Positions 1-13,191 of a stretch of 64,000 nucleotides of DNA are shown piece after piece. Source of the DNA: Caprimulgus europaeus (taxonomy: Eukaryota > Chordata > Aves > Caprimulgiformes > Caprimulgidae); the NCBI GenBank assembly GCA_907165065.1, contig OU015523.1:24703834-24767833 (forward strand), given 5' to 3'. Below the pieces are notes generated by a model. That model had not been told where the DNA came from. It was given only the letters and a program-made list of their open reading frames with translations, and did not search any database. Every line of letters starts with the position of its first letter. Position 1 is the first letter of the stretch. The position numbers and the translations under genes were made by a program.

Positions 1-2159
1 TTCTAGAGCATCAATATCTTATGTGTAGTTGATTATAAAGGGAATACAAGCAGAAGTAGGCAAAGCACATGGAGAAACATGAGTTTAAAGCAGCATATAT
101 GCCTGTCTGGGAGTCATGGTTTCATGAAATGTGCTGATCTATTGACTCATAACAAGTATTCTAGAAATATAACACCTGGGTTTCAATTATATTATATCTT
201 AAGTGCACTGTAGAATATTCCAGATATAGCCATTTCAACCACCAGACTTTTAAGCACCAAGTTGTGCTTGAGAATGTAGTGACCCAGGGGGCTCAATCTT
301 TCATCAGGTATGGTTTCTTCTAAAGAAAAAAAAATATAATGGCTTAAAAAAAAATAAAAATTAAAAATTCTTAGCTCTACATGTTGCTGGTACTATTTCT
401 GTCTCTGAACTATGACTAGATTGACTATTAATTCTGACAAGACTGTCTTCCATACAAATAATTTTGTCTCTTGGATTATTTTTTGTTTTAGTTTTACAGC
501 ATTACAGAATTGCTGACATCTTTTTTGTTTCATTTTTGTGAGAGTGAAACACCTGGTACTTTCTTAGTTTAAGTACCTGCAGACAAGAGCATCAAATCCT
601 ATTACATGAAGCATCAAACCAGTGAATTGTGAATGTCAGCTCACATTACTGAGCTTTCCCTTCTTCTGATGCAAAGCAGCACAGTGTTTCATTAGGAAAC
701 CTTACCTGAATATTCTCAAGGATGTGGCTCCTAACACATCTCTTCTGTTGAAAAGCTCTGATGATAGCCAAGTTAACATTTATGCTTGATTTAAAAATAA
801 AAACAAAGCACAGAGTTACACTTATGTTTATTCCTGTTTTCTGTGTAACTTTCTATTGGTGTTCTTCTAATGTTTTCTAATCTGAATACCTATATGTTGT
901 TTTGCTTGTGTAGCTTTTAATGTGATTAAGACTGTAGTGGTGGCAGGGTTTGGGGATTTTTAATCTTTGTCCCTTTTAAGGAAAACTTGGAACCTGTTGT
1001 ACTGTGACCTATTGTTCCTAGCTTTACCTTTTGGAGGATTTCTTCTCATCACCCTTCTCCTTTAAAGCATGCAAAACATCTTCTGTTGTTTCTAGCTCCT
1101 CTTGATACATATCAGCCTTAATTAAATTGAAGGAGTGGCTTCAGTCTTGTTAAAATGTTCCAGAAGGTGCTTCTATAAAACTTGATATTAAAGAGCTAAA
1201 TTATTTATTAAAGGCTTGTAGAATTAAGGCTAAAGATACGCATTTGTACTGTAAACTATGATGATGATGATTGAAAGTAATAGTCATCAAACATGACTGT
1301 TAGCTGCTTCTGGCAAGAAGAGACTATTGAGCAAACTTGGCAGTGTAAGAGATCATGTGTGAATGAAAATGGGATGAGCTAAATTGGCAATTGCATTTGG
1401 ATTATTAGGAAGTGTTCATCAGATTCTTTTGGCCAGGAGAGAAGCAGTCATCATGTTCCCAGCTCGTATTAGCAAAGAATCTGGTCTGTAGTCTGGATGG
1501 AAAAAGTTGAAAAGCTAAGTTCAGTGCTGTTTATCACTAATAGGATGCAGTCCTAAAATTTATGGTTTGAGTGAAATTTGCTCAAGTGAAAAAACACCAC
1601 CATCATCCCCAGTTATTGGAAACATCTCCTCAGAAATCCCAGACTCACAAAGCATTACACGAGGCTCTTGCTGAGTATTTGTATTTAAAAAGCTGTTGTT
1701 TTTGGAAAGATTCTGACCATTTTTTTTTTTTTTTTTTTAGTGGACACACTAGCTAAAATGAAGTCATGGTATGTCCCAAAGTCAGCAAAAATTGAATGGG
1801 AGAAAGCCCGATAAAGCCCTTTTTAAAAACTCACCACAAGTAGTTATGCAACATCTGTTGCATATTAGTATGGAAGTATATTCTACACCAATATTTGCTT
1901 CAGGGAGAACAAATATTATTTTTTTTTTAAATTAATGTGTTTCAGATATATCATTCCCTTCAGTGGGGGACATAAGGTGACAAAAGCCAAATGGCTTTGA
2001 TTATTACACTTTAATGAAAATGAGACATTTGGTCATGGTTGGTCAAATTAGGTATATTACCAGCTCCTTAGGTTCTGTTTGCAATGCACAGTTATGGTTA
2101 GTTAGCTACTCCTATACCTTTAGAAGACAGAACTTAATACATACTCATCCTGACTATTA
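1..2159. other. Non-coding stretch, presumed JAM2 intron 1 (5' part)
   Basis: AT-rich sequence with no exon-like reading frame and no repeat I recognise. It has homopolymer runs, for example a T run near 1719-1738, and a short TGATGA run near 1258. It is assigned to JAM2 intron 1 only because the first JAM2 exon found (15587) starts in phase 1, as expected after a signal-peptide exon, and no such exon is visible downstream of here. Confidence 0.5.
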
Positions 2160-5100
2160 CCCACTGCTGTTGTTTCAGGTGGGTACCAGTGATACAGCCA
2201 GGAGTGGTCTGAGGAGTATCAAGAAGGATTACAGAGCCCTGGGAGTGGTGGTAAGGGACTCTGGAATGCAGGTAGTTTTTTCATCAGTCCTCCTGTTTAG
2301 AGGGAAGGGGCTGAAAAGGGCCAGTCAAATCTGACAAATCATCAAATGGTTACAGGACCGGTGCTACAGCCAGGGGTTCAGCTACTTAGACCATGGGACT
2401 CACTTTGAGAAACCTCTGGTCTACTTGGGACTGGTGGGGTCTGTCTGTGAGAGAAGGGCAAGAGCATATTCTGCCAAGCTGATGAAGAGGGATTTAAACT
2501 AAAGTTGTTGGGGGAGGGGGACTTCAATTCATCCCACTCCTACCAGTTTGATACCAGTGCCAGCAGTAGATGCTGAGAGCCTGGAGAAGGATCACAGGTC
2601 AGCAAGAAAGCACCTGAAGAGCAGCACAAAGGAATTCCAGCCAGGAAGTCAGCTTCATTGGGGGCCCAACTTAAATGGGCCCCCTTAATGTAAATACATA
2701 GCATGGGAAATAAACAAGAGGAGTTGGAGACATGCACACACCTGGACAGCAATGGCCTGTTTGGCATCACAGAGACATGGCATCTATGGCTGAAGCGTTG
2801 GAATGGAACAGTACAGGCTCTTCAGGAAGGACAGGCAGGGGAGATGAAGAGAGGGTGTCACCCTCTCAATGACCAGCTGGAGTGCATGGAGCTCTGCTGG
2901 GAGGATGGATGAGGAGCCAACTGAGAGTTTATGGGTCAGGATTAAAGGGAGGGCAGGGACAGATGACATTGTAGTGGGGGGCCTGCTACAGGCCACCTGA
3001 CCAGGAAGACTGAGCAGATGAGGCCCTCTAGAGACAGTTAGGAGTAGCCTCACTTTCCCAAGCCCTGGTCCTCATGGAGGACTTCAACTACCCTGGTATC
3101 TGTGAGAGGGACAACACAACAGGGCATAAGCAATCTGGGAGGTTCCTGGAGTGTGTTGTTTGTAACTTCATTTGCCAACTAATAGAGGAGCCAGTGAGGA
3201 GAGGTGATATGCTTGACCTTGTTCTCGCCAACAAGGAGGGACTGGTGGGGAATGTGAAACTCGAGGGCAGCCTTCGCTGCAGTGACCATGAAATGGTGGA
3301 ATTTAAGATCCTTAGAGCAGTGAGGAGAGGGCACAGCAAACTCACTACCCTGGACTTCAGGAGAGTAAACTTTGCTTTGTTCAGGGACTTGCTTGCTAGA
3401 GTACTATGGATACATCCCTGGCAGGAAGAGGGACCCAAGAAAACTGGTTAATATTCAGGGATCACCTTCTCCAAGCTCAGGAGTGATGCATCCCAACAAA
3501 GAGGAAGTCAGGCAAAAATGTGAGGAGGCCTGCATGGATGACCAAGGAGCTCCTGGACAAACTCAGACACAAAATGGAAGCCTACAGTGGGTGAATGCAG
3601 GGACAAGTAGCCTGGGAGGAATACTGGGAAATTGTCCAAGCAGCCAGGGATCAGGTTAGGAAAGCTAAAACCCTGACAGAATTAAATCTGACTAGGAACA
3701 TCAAGGCAAAAATATAAGCTTCTGTAAGTATGTCAAGGATAAAAGGAAGATTAGGGAATGATGAGCCCTCTTCAGAAGGAAATGGGGAGACCTAGTTACC
3801 TGGTATGTGGAGAAAGCTGAGGTATTCAATGACTTTTTTGCCTCAGTCTTCATTGGCAAGTGCTCAAGCCAAGCCACCCAACCTGCAGAAGACAAAGGCA
3901 GGCACTGGGAGAATGAAGAACTGCCCACTGTAGGAGAAGATCAGGTTCAGGACCATCTAAGGAATGTGAAGGTGTGTAAGTCCGTGGGAACTGATGAGAT
4001 GAATCCGTGGGTCCTGAGGGAACTGTCAGCTGAAGTTGCTAAGCCATCATATTTGAGAAGTTGCAGCAGTCTGGTAAAGTTCCTGCAGGCTGGTAAAAGG
4101 GGAAACATAACCCACATTTTTAAAAAGGGGAAAAAGGAATACCTGGGAACTACAGGCCGGTCAGTCTCACCTCAGTGCCAGGCAAGATCATGGAGCAGAT
4201 CCTCCTGGAAACTGTGCTAATGCACATAGAGAATAAGGAAGTGACTGGTGGCAGCCAACATGGCTTCACTAAGGGCAAATAATGCCTGATAAATTTGGTG
4301 GAGTTCTACGACGAGTTACAGCCTTGGTGGATAAGGGAAGAGCAACTGATGTCATCTACCTGGACTTGTGTAAGGCATTTGATACTGTCCTGCATGACAT
4401 CCTTGTCTTGAAATTGGAGAGACATGGACTTGACAGATGGACCACTCGCTGGATAAGGAGTTGGCTGGATGGCTGCACTCAAAGAATTGCAGTCAATGGC
4501 GGGATGTCCAAGTGGAGACCAGTGATGAGTGGCTGGGATTGGTGCTGCTTAACATCTTTGTTGGCAACATGGACTTCCTCAACCAGCAGGTTGAGGAAGT
4601 TGAGTCTGCCCCTCTACCTGGCTCTCATGAGACCCCACCTGGAGTACTGCATTCAGCTCTGGGGCCCCTGTGAGAAATGATAATGTTGTCTTTGCAACTA
4701 GGAGGGCTCAGCTCCTGCAATGCAAGAATGACTTAGCAGGAACTAAGTAAGACATCTGTGGCTAGAGATAAGGATGTGCTGCTCAGTAACTGCCTAGCAT
4801 ATTATAAAAAGGAAGAAAAGAGTAAAAAGGGGGTGGGAGATTAAAATGGAGTGGTGGGAAATCTAAACTACACGAGACTTCATAGGTGTATTGGATAGGC
4901 TGTAAACCTTGGAGTACCTCACCAATAGGGAAACAAGGGAGGAGTTTTGCAGCGAGGAATAGGGTATAAAAATTTGTGTGTCACTCTGGCAGTGTGTGCC
5001 TATTAGTTAGGACACCTGCCCTTGCAAGAACGTGATAAAAGTGCTTCACTGAAGAGTCTGGTCGGAGTCCTTTAAAGAAGTCGATTGATCATTTCTCACA

Positions 5101-5500
5101 CCCCCACCATAAGAAGGACATGGACCTGTTGGAGCAAGTCAGAGGAAGGCCACAAAGATGATCAGAGGGATGGAACACCTCTCCCGTGCAGAAAGGGGTT
5201 GTTGGGGTTGTTCAGCCTGGGGAAGAGAAAGCTCCAGGGAGGCCTTATAGCAGCCTTGCAGTACCTCAAGGGGGCCTACAAGAAAGCTGGAGAGTGACTC
5301 TACAAGGGCGTGTAGTGGTAGGACGAGGAGTGACAATTTTAAATTGAAAGCGGGTAGATTTAGGTTAGATATTAGGAAGAAATTATTTCCTGTGAGAGTG
5401 GTGAGACACTTGGACAGGTTGCCCAGAGAAGTTGTGGGTGCCCCATCCCTGGAAGTGTTCAAGGCCAGGTTGGATGGGGCTTTGAGCAGCCTTGTCTACT
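2160..5500 (+). mobile_element. CR1 LINE, decayed, with a nested LTR
   Basis: A CR1 non-LTR retrotransposon in plus orientation. The 5' part near 2180-2330 encodes an ORF1-type esterase-like remnant. ORF2 follows in broken frames: endonuclease pieces at 2703-3450 (motifs EDFNYPGICERDN and CSDHEMVEF) and reverse-transcriptase pieces at 3807-4670 (motifs DLCKAFDTV and [15 protein letters not shown]). Many frameshifts and stops make it non-functional. The segment that should hold the FADD catalytic motif is missing, because the text jumps near 4572 from the 'NIF..NMD' block to the '[15 protein letters not shown]' block. The element is interrupted at 4669-5100 by a solo LTR and resumes at about 5101 with its 3' region. 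The typical CR1 3' tail after about 5500 is not clear. Both outer boundaries are approximate. Confidence 0.9.
4669..5100 (+). mobile_element. Solo LTR of an endogenous retrovirus, nested in CR1
   Basis: A 432-bp insertion that exactly interrupts the CR1 between its '[10 protein letters not shown]' coding block and the continuation at 5101. It starts TGTGAGAAATGAT and ends ATCATTTCTCACA, which are perfect 13-bp inverted ends of the TG...CA type. It is flanked by CCCC on both sides (4665-4668 and 5101-5104), consistent with a 4-bp target duplication, although a C run makes that call soft. A TATA-like GGTATAAAAA lies near 4963. No internal retroviral genes are present, so this is a solo LTR left after recombination. 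A 4-bp duplication is the habit of gammaretrovirus-like (ERV1) elements. The family name is unknown to me. Confidence 0.88.
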
Positions 5501-8500
5501 GGGTCTTCAAACTTGAGAAGTGACTGAGGATGCACAGGAAATTTTGTTCCAACTTAAAGGAATAGGACTACTATGGGAAGAGACATTACTTCACTATAAC
5601 AATGTATTTACTTAAAGCAATTTAAGATTGTAGTGTCTTGATGTTCTCCCTACCATCTGGAAACATGATCCTACAGTAAGGGAGCTTGAGTGACTTCACT
5701 GTTTCGCTGGGGCAGGGACTTCAGTTTCATATGGTGTTTCCTGGAATTGTAACTAATGCTGGTTGGCATAGTTGGAAAGTAAACTAAATTTGGTTTTGGG
5801 CTTTTTTAGGTAAGTAATATGCATATTTGTAGGTATATCAATGATGTAAGTTGTTAAAAGTGTTTATCCTTTTCAAATTGCTTGTCAACTCCAGCAAAAG
5901 CCACTTAAACATTGTAGGAGATTTCAGAGATCTTTATCTTGAATTGTGGACCAGAATGGTTATCTGAGTTTTGGGGGAGGTTATTAGTTTCTTCTAGTTT
6001 CCCAGCTCTCTTGTGTTTCAGGGCTGATTTTACAGTTGATGTAAATCAGTCTGGTACTATTGATTTCAGAGGAACATGCCAATTTGCACTGGGTACTTAG
6101 CTTTGTTTTGTAAATTTAATAATAATTCTATGTCAATTTCTCTAGGTATTTGCACAGGCAAGTGTTTTGCTGAATTGTTACACCCAGTAATGCACATGGA
6201 AATCTGTTTAAGATCATTGTTATAGTGTGTGGTGTGGGGTGGGTGGGACAGCAGTGGCAAGGGGCTGCTTCTACTCCCGTAGCCTACTCTCATGGTCTTG
6301 AAACATGATGGTACTAGACGCAAGTTGTCAGCATCCTGACGCATCTTAAAAGAAGCAACAGCTGAAGCAGCTATAGGCTTGCACTGCATTTACAAGCTGT
6401 CTTTGAGTTCTGCTGAGTTGCTGTGGAAACCAGTGTTTAGCAGGACTGGGAAAGGGTTGGAAAATAGGCTTTTTTGTAAGAGCCTGACCAGTTCAAAACC
6501 CCATCCCCCGTTTTCAGAAGCTCCCTCTGAATTGCCATGGAAACAAGAAAAGAAGTAGTGGAGTTTTGAGCCCTGTGAAAGTGTGAGCTAAAAATATTTA
6601 CTTGGTTAACAGCATATGCTTTCTGGATTGTCTCTCTGTTGGAATAAACTCCATGCTACATTTGCAAGCTGTGAATTCAAACCGTTCCTCTCTTCTGTGT
6701 GAGTAGAACAGAGGAGGCAAAAAAAAAATCTTTGAAGGGAGTTGAATTTTACATTTTTATTACTAATTGTATAAAAATTAAATACACATTTATTTTTTCC
6801 TAGAATTTCCTATACCATCTCATGCAGTAATCTTCCAGTGTTGGGACTGCTGAAAGCAGAGGCTGTTCAGTTTATCTGGAATTGTTGTGCTTTGGTGTTC
6901 AGTTTCTTTAGAAAGGCTGACCTAAATAATCTCTTCCTTTATTGTCCTGTGCCACTTGATTTTTATTCCCTACTTTCTCCTCTGCAAGCACTTCCACTTT
7001 TGTTTCCAGGACCAGCCATCCTTGTGGCTGAAATGAATCATTAACATGATCTTAAACTCTTAGGATTACTACTGATAACTTTAGATAATTGGCTCTGGAA
7101 ACTTCAGTGTCTTACTACTTTTACTTTCAAGATTTTTTTTTTTTTCACCTTAACTTGAAAGTTAAAAATAAAGGTACCATCACCTGGTGTGCTAGCCTTC
7201 CATATTGCACTAAACAGTACACACAAAGCCAAGGATTAACTCAATTCTTAGGTTGGCATTATAAGTGAAAACCTCTTTGCTAGTCTGCTCTGTAGTTGAG
7301 GAATTTAACACAGGAACTTCTTTCCCCTGTGAGACTGAGTGCTCCTCAGATTATCCAATACCAGCTTTTAATACAGGTAGAAATCCTGCTCTTAGTTGCT
7401 TTCTGGCAAAGCTTTTCTTCCTCTGTTTAAATAACTTCTGTCTGGATGAAAATGGAGTTCTGCATTCTGTTTCTCACATGACTTCCGTTACAAAGGCAGT
7501 TACTGAAGCTTATTAAAACCTACTTTCTGTAACAGATTGAGTGTGAAGGACTGTTTTTATTTTTATGCTACATCTAAATAAAAGAATGCTGGGGTTTTTT
7601 TCTGGATATGTAATAATTAGTAAATCCAAGAAAAACTATTTGAACTCGAGCAGCTTGGCTGTTTAAACTCTGTCACTTTACTGTAAGTTAAGGGAATGCT
7701 TTTGTTTTTTTTCTGAAACAACCTACTACTTGACAGGTTTTTCTATTTGGAGGAACCAGCCTAAAGTACAGTTTTAGGGTGACACCTTGATTTGTTGCAA
7801 TAGAGGTCCTGCAGGCAGGATACCTTAAAATTTGTCTGCTTTGGCTTACTTCAGTGTCTGTAGATAATTTAAAATACTTTATTTGACTGCTTTTGCTCTT
7901 AAATTTTGAGATCTTTTAATAAAAAAGGTGAAGAGAGTATCTGCTGACTTTTCAGCAAGATACTTATATGTGTGTTTTATATATCTAACTGACTTACCAT
8001 CTGCATGCTGGCCTTGTTATCAGCTTCAAATGTATATAGCTCTGCTCAGGAGAGCAAATGGACTGGAGAATTACTCCATTGTGCATGGCTCTGAGCCTGG
8101 GCTAGAAGGGAGGAAAATGCCATGGGGAAATTTTTTTGTTTCACTAGCGATAGGGGGAAAGGTCAGTTTTGTGCATCAGGTGCTCAGCTGTAGAGGTGGA
8201 ATTTTAATTTTGTAATAGCTGCGCTTCCAAAAGAGAAGCCAAACCAAATATTAGATTTAGCTGTTTTCTCTTTCCCCACCCTCCATCCCCTTCCCAAAAA
8301 GCTAGGCCATTTCTCCGTGAATAAAAATATTGTCATGAGTTAGGAGACAGCTTGTATAAAAGGAGGGGAGGGAAAGCTAACACAGCTAAACTGTGTTACT
8401 CTGCCAGTGAACTTTTATTTCCTGCATCCCCCTGTTCTTTGAACCTTCTGAGTATCTAAAAGCCTGCTTTTTCTGCTGTATCTCTGTCCATTCCCAAGAG

Positions 8501-11500
8501 CCAAGACAAAGATACTACATTTCTAGTACTGTTTAAGGAGTGAAAATAACTAGCCATTATTTTTTTTCCTGATGCTTGAAACACTGCCAGAACAACTTAG
8601 TAGTGCCAGGAAACCAGCACTGCATCTGCTCAAATCAAGGAATAGTTTTCCTTGGAGTTGTAAGGACTGAAACTTCTTTGTTAAAAGCAGTTTCTTCAAG
8701 CTGCTAGAAAAACCTTTCTCATTTGCCACTGATGTAGGGATGGCACATGTGTAGGATCCATAGGTTTTCTTCCTTGATTAAAAACATCTGCAAGGTCTAT
8801 GTCCTAATTAGCCAGTAAGTGTGTTGAAAATCTTGCCATGTCTTTCACCACATGTTAAACTACTCTCAAGGAGCTGTATATGTTATGACCAACTCTCAGA
8901 GTTGCAGCAGGTCTGGAGCCTGAACGACTAATACTTGCTGTGTTTTAAGTCTAGCAGTTTCCAAAGCAAAACAGAAGCACTGCTGACAGCTACCACATAA
9001 GTGAAAGGGGTGGCTGAGAAGCTCTTTAAGTTTCTTTTGTGTTTTAGACCCCTTTAGCTGGTCAGATGGAAAATGTGCCTTCTCTCTGACCTAAAGGTCA
9101 CCATCCTTTATCCAGTCACACTACACCTGTTAAAATACAAACTTAATCTCCACATCTAGGCATAGATAGGTTTATTATTCCCACCCTGCAGACCTCTCCC
9201 CTTCAGACTACTCCCTCCGTGTTTTCTGTGGCTGAAGATACGCAGGGCTGGTTTATTTGTAAGTCAGATAAACTCAGCCAAAGTAAATCCTGTTCTGTTA
9301 CCATTCTTTAAGATTCAAGAAATTTTGTAACTCAAGATAACTGAAAGACTGAGGTTGAGCTTCTTTTTATTTTTTTTTCCCCATGGTGTGGGATAATTTC
9401 TTCTAGCCCTTGTCCAAAATTTGAAGTCTTAATGCCACGTTTATGTTACGTTTACTTAATGAAGCTGAGTTCACACCAGTTATTTTGGGATACGTTTTGG
9501 TGTCTAAATTGCCAATTTTAAAGATCAGTTAAGGGTTTTAGCCAACACAGGAGACTCCTGCAGAGGCTACGAATATTCCTGATCTCTCTCCAGCATGTTT
9601 GCTGGAGGTTAGCATTCACCAAGCAGAACTGATGGAAGACAAGGGCTGCTTAAACACTGACTGCTGACAGGTACGTGGCTGGAAGGAATGGTGGGTCTGA
9701 GCCCTGACTGCCTGATGCTAACTAACTGTCAGGGTTAATATAGTCTAGTCAGCACCACGCAGTGAGCAGGGTTGGTAGCCTTTCAGCTGTAGCAACTGCA
9801 TCTTAGACTACTAAGAAGAATGGAAGTTAGTTTTGGTGTTGGTTTGTTTTTTGGTTGGGTTTTTTTGAGGGGGGGGTGGCTGGGGTTTAGGTGTCCAAAG
9901 ATAAATAGCTTCTCCTCCTCACTTCCGCACTTATGGACTACGTAAATCTATGGACCACTTCTCTTAGGAAAAAATATGGCAACAGGAGAGCCAAAACAGA
10001 TGTGAGTGTTTAAATTCTGTGACTGTGGCAAAACTCTAGGTATCCTTTAAGTACCTCGTGGTAGGTAGTTACATATCTGAGAAGACTGCATCAGCATCTA
10101 AGCATGTCACCGATTGTTTATCCTGAGGTCGTCATGTGTCTAAAGGATGTTAACACCAAACAGATGTCTGTTTTTCTATTCTCTTTCCAGGGTTTTGGCA
10201 AGAGAGCTGTCTTCATTATCGCTTTATCCTCGGGACATCTGACTTCCTAAACTACAGTATCCTCTGAAATCCTTTGTTAAGCTTTGCTGTAGACCACCTG
10301 CTATTTAGAACTTGGCAAAACAAGTACAAGACTACTTTATGTACTAAAAAAATTAAAACTTTGTTTTGATTCTGTTCTCATGTAATTTCCTCCAGGCACA
10401 CTGTTTCGTTTGATTTGATTTGACTAATACACTTTTCTGTAATGATTCCTCTTGCTAGTAGTGTCAGTTTACAGCTGTGTGAGTGATTATGAAATGGAAA
10501 GTGTGTATTTTTGGGGTTTACTTTTGAACAGATAAAGTTACAGATGTGTAAGAGTAGGGGTTTTTTTTCAGTCTGTATAAAAGCATTTGATAAACAAAAA
10601 GTTTACTGGTACAGTAATATGTAGTCTTTTCACTATTGCTCTTTATATGGTGAATTAAAATCCAAAACTTAAATCTTGGATTCTGAACTGGTGCAGGCAT
10701 TTCTAAAAGGACATTTTAAGGAAGAGATGCAACGGCTTTAAAGAGCTCTCCTGTCTTTCTGCTTGATTAGAATATATAATAGCTTTAATTTGGTCAGCTA
10801 TCTCTGCATCACCTTAAGTTAATGTTCAGACTCTACTGCTTTCGAAGAGGGTCGTGTATATGCGTGATTTGTATGTGTGAGGAGGAGGGCTGTGTGTACA
10901 TTGAACTTCTTTCTTTTTTTTTCTAACATATTTTGTACTTACTGCATTGCGTAATAGGATCTTCACATATTCTATAAATTCCTTGATGCAGGCGGAAATA
11001 TGGAGACTTTGTGCAATTGCAAGCTCCCAATACAAATTATGCAAAATAATTTTGTAATAACTTCCATAGTGAGAAATAAGTACTATGATCCTGCCCCAGA
11101 AGTCATAAAACATATTTTCATATTGTGGCTTCTAGCTTATGAATACTTAGACCATGCCAGTGAGCTATGTGACATCTGTATTAAAGAGGAGGAGAGAAAT
11201 CGCCAGGTCCCTGAAACAGTGAACATAATACAGTGGTAAATTGCATGTATTTCAGCTGTTTTGTGTCCAGACAGAGAAGGCTGATGTGCTAATAATTTAT
11301 AAATGGTTTTACCCATGCACTGGAGTCCTAGAAATGCTTCCTACCTAAGTGTTAGCAACTGTTAGCTGCTGTCAGAATCTCAGACCGAAATGCTCCTCCC
11401 CATCATGAACACATGAAGGAAGATGTTATTTCAATAGATAAACGTGATTTGTTATCTATTGGTATGTAGGATATGGGAGGGAGTTTACTGTTCTAGAAAC

Positions 11501-12129
11501 AACATGGTTTGGGTAATAGTCAAAAGCTAATTTTCATGCCATAAATCTAAGTAAGGCTTAATAGGTAAAAAAGGAAATGACTTAGTGACTTCAGACTTTA
11601 TTCTAGAGCAAGCTTGGACAAAAGCAAGGAGATGGGCTCTGTGTGGACATGCAGGAATAATGGTTACTTTGGGAGGTGCTGGAGAAGCAGTTACCTCCTC
11701 TGGTTTCAGCAGGGTGTGTAGCAGGTTATTTTGGGGTTGGGTTTTTTGGGTTTTTTTTTAAAGTCCAACAGGAAAGTTTCCTTTCTTGATGGGGTGGAAA
11801 AATTTTCTAAGTGCTATTTGTAAATTAAAATAAAATATTTTGTAAATATTTTTTTGTGATGTCAATATTATAAGGGTATGTAAATCGCATTGCTGGAATT
11901 GTCTTCTTCACTTCTTATTTATTTTCTTATTATAAACTTCTGCTGTCACTATTTTGGGGTAACGGAAAGGTGATGATAAAAATAAAACCTATTAAGGACA
12001 AGATAGTTGTTGCAAACAGATTTTGATCTTTTGCACATATGAAAATTCACTTTACATTGCCAGGTGTGAAGCTGTATGCTCTTAGAAACAAGAAATGTTG
12101 GACATATATTTGGAAGGGATGGTGAGATA
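5501..12129. other. Non-coding stretch, presumed JAM2 intron 1 (middle)
   Basis: About 6.6 kb with no recognisable exon, RNA gene or transposon. Open frames here are short and show no family resemblance or splice context. G/T-rich low-complexity tracts occur near 9837-9886 and 11729-11762. Old, strongly diverged repeats could be hidden here. Confidence 0.5.
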
Positions 12130-12927
12130 TCTAGAAAGCAGCACCTCTGAAGAGTAATACAGGGGTGTGGGGTGCAGATGCCCAGGCACTGGTGGGGGGC
12201 TGCAGAGCAGCCTCTGTGAGGAGCAGCTGGGGCTGCCCCGTGCCTGACAGCCCGTTCCAGCTGGCTCCAACCCACACCCCACAGCGCACGGCTGAGCCTC
12301 ACAGCCACGATGGCAGCGCTTTCTGGGAGAGACTGTGTAAGGAAGGGCAAAATGCTGCCCAGCTGTGAGGGGAAAAGTGAGAAACAGCCCTAGGAGCACT
12401 GAGGGGAGAGGAGGAGGATCCCCTGCAATCCATAGAGAAACCACAGTGGAACAGGTATTGCCCTGCAGCCTATGGAGGACCACGCTGGAGCTGGTATCCA
12501 CACTGAAGCCTGTGGAGAATCCCAAACTGGAGCAAATGGATATGTTTTGAAGGAAGCTGAAGTGCATGGAGGATCTGTGTTGGAGCAGGCTCCTGACGGT
12601 AACTGCGGCCCATGGAGATGAGCCCATACTGGAGTAGGGGAAGGGAATGTGGAGGAAGGAACAGCAGAGAGGAGCTGTTATGGACTGACCACAACCCTAA
12701 TCCCCCACAACCCATGCACTTACTCTATTTTTAATTGGCAATAAGTTCAATTTTCCCTACGTTGAGTCTGTTTTGCCTGTGTTGGTAATTGCTAAGTGAT
12801 ATCCCTGTCTTTTTCTTGACCTATGAGCTTTTTAATTTTATTTTCTTCTCTGTTATGTTGAGGAAGGGCAGTGAGAGAGTGGCTAGGTGGGCATCTGACA
12901 GCTGGCCAGGGTTAACCCACCACAACA
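12130..12927 (-). mobile_element. ERVL-type avian LTR, minus orientation
   Basis: A GC-rich block in an AT-rich setting. Read on the minus strand it starts TGTTGTGGTGGGTTAACCC at 12927, followed by a GGCCAGCTG block and a CAAAACAGACTCAAC block. These hallmarks are familiar from abundant bird ERVL-type LTRs. The middle part (about 12400-12620) holds degenerate repeats of a short unit of the form 'CTCCA..GGCTGCAG'. No gag or pol reading frame is attached, so this is a solo or truncated LTR. The 12130 end is approximate and no target duplication was identified. Confidence 0.75.
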
Positions 12928-13191
12928 GGATACAGTGAATGAGTAACTGAACTTTTGCTACAGTGCTGAGGACTCAAATACCTATTCTGACTGTTGCTCC
13001 ATGACTCACAGAGGCAAAGGTTATAGATAACAATAGAACCATAATCTGTATTTCTTTAAGGAATGCTGAAAAAATATAGAAAATTATAGAGGGAAAGGGC
13101 TGTAGGAACAGTCTGGCTGGAGAATTCTCTCTGTAGTGCCAGACTTGAAAAATAAGAAATTACCTTTAATTGAGAAGAAATCCATGATGGC

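Noticed and set aside
7928..8215. 95-codon frame in presumed JAM2 intron 1
   Set aside because: It has no conserved motif or splice context, and its composition matches the intron.
12082..12627. 181-codon minus-strand frame in a GC-rich block, considered as JAM2 exon 1 or a new gene
   Set aside because: The block matches avian ERVL-type LTR sequence and the frame runs through its internal repeats. It is not on the JAM2 strand, and no signal-peptide exon with a phase 1 donor was found nearby.
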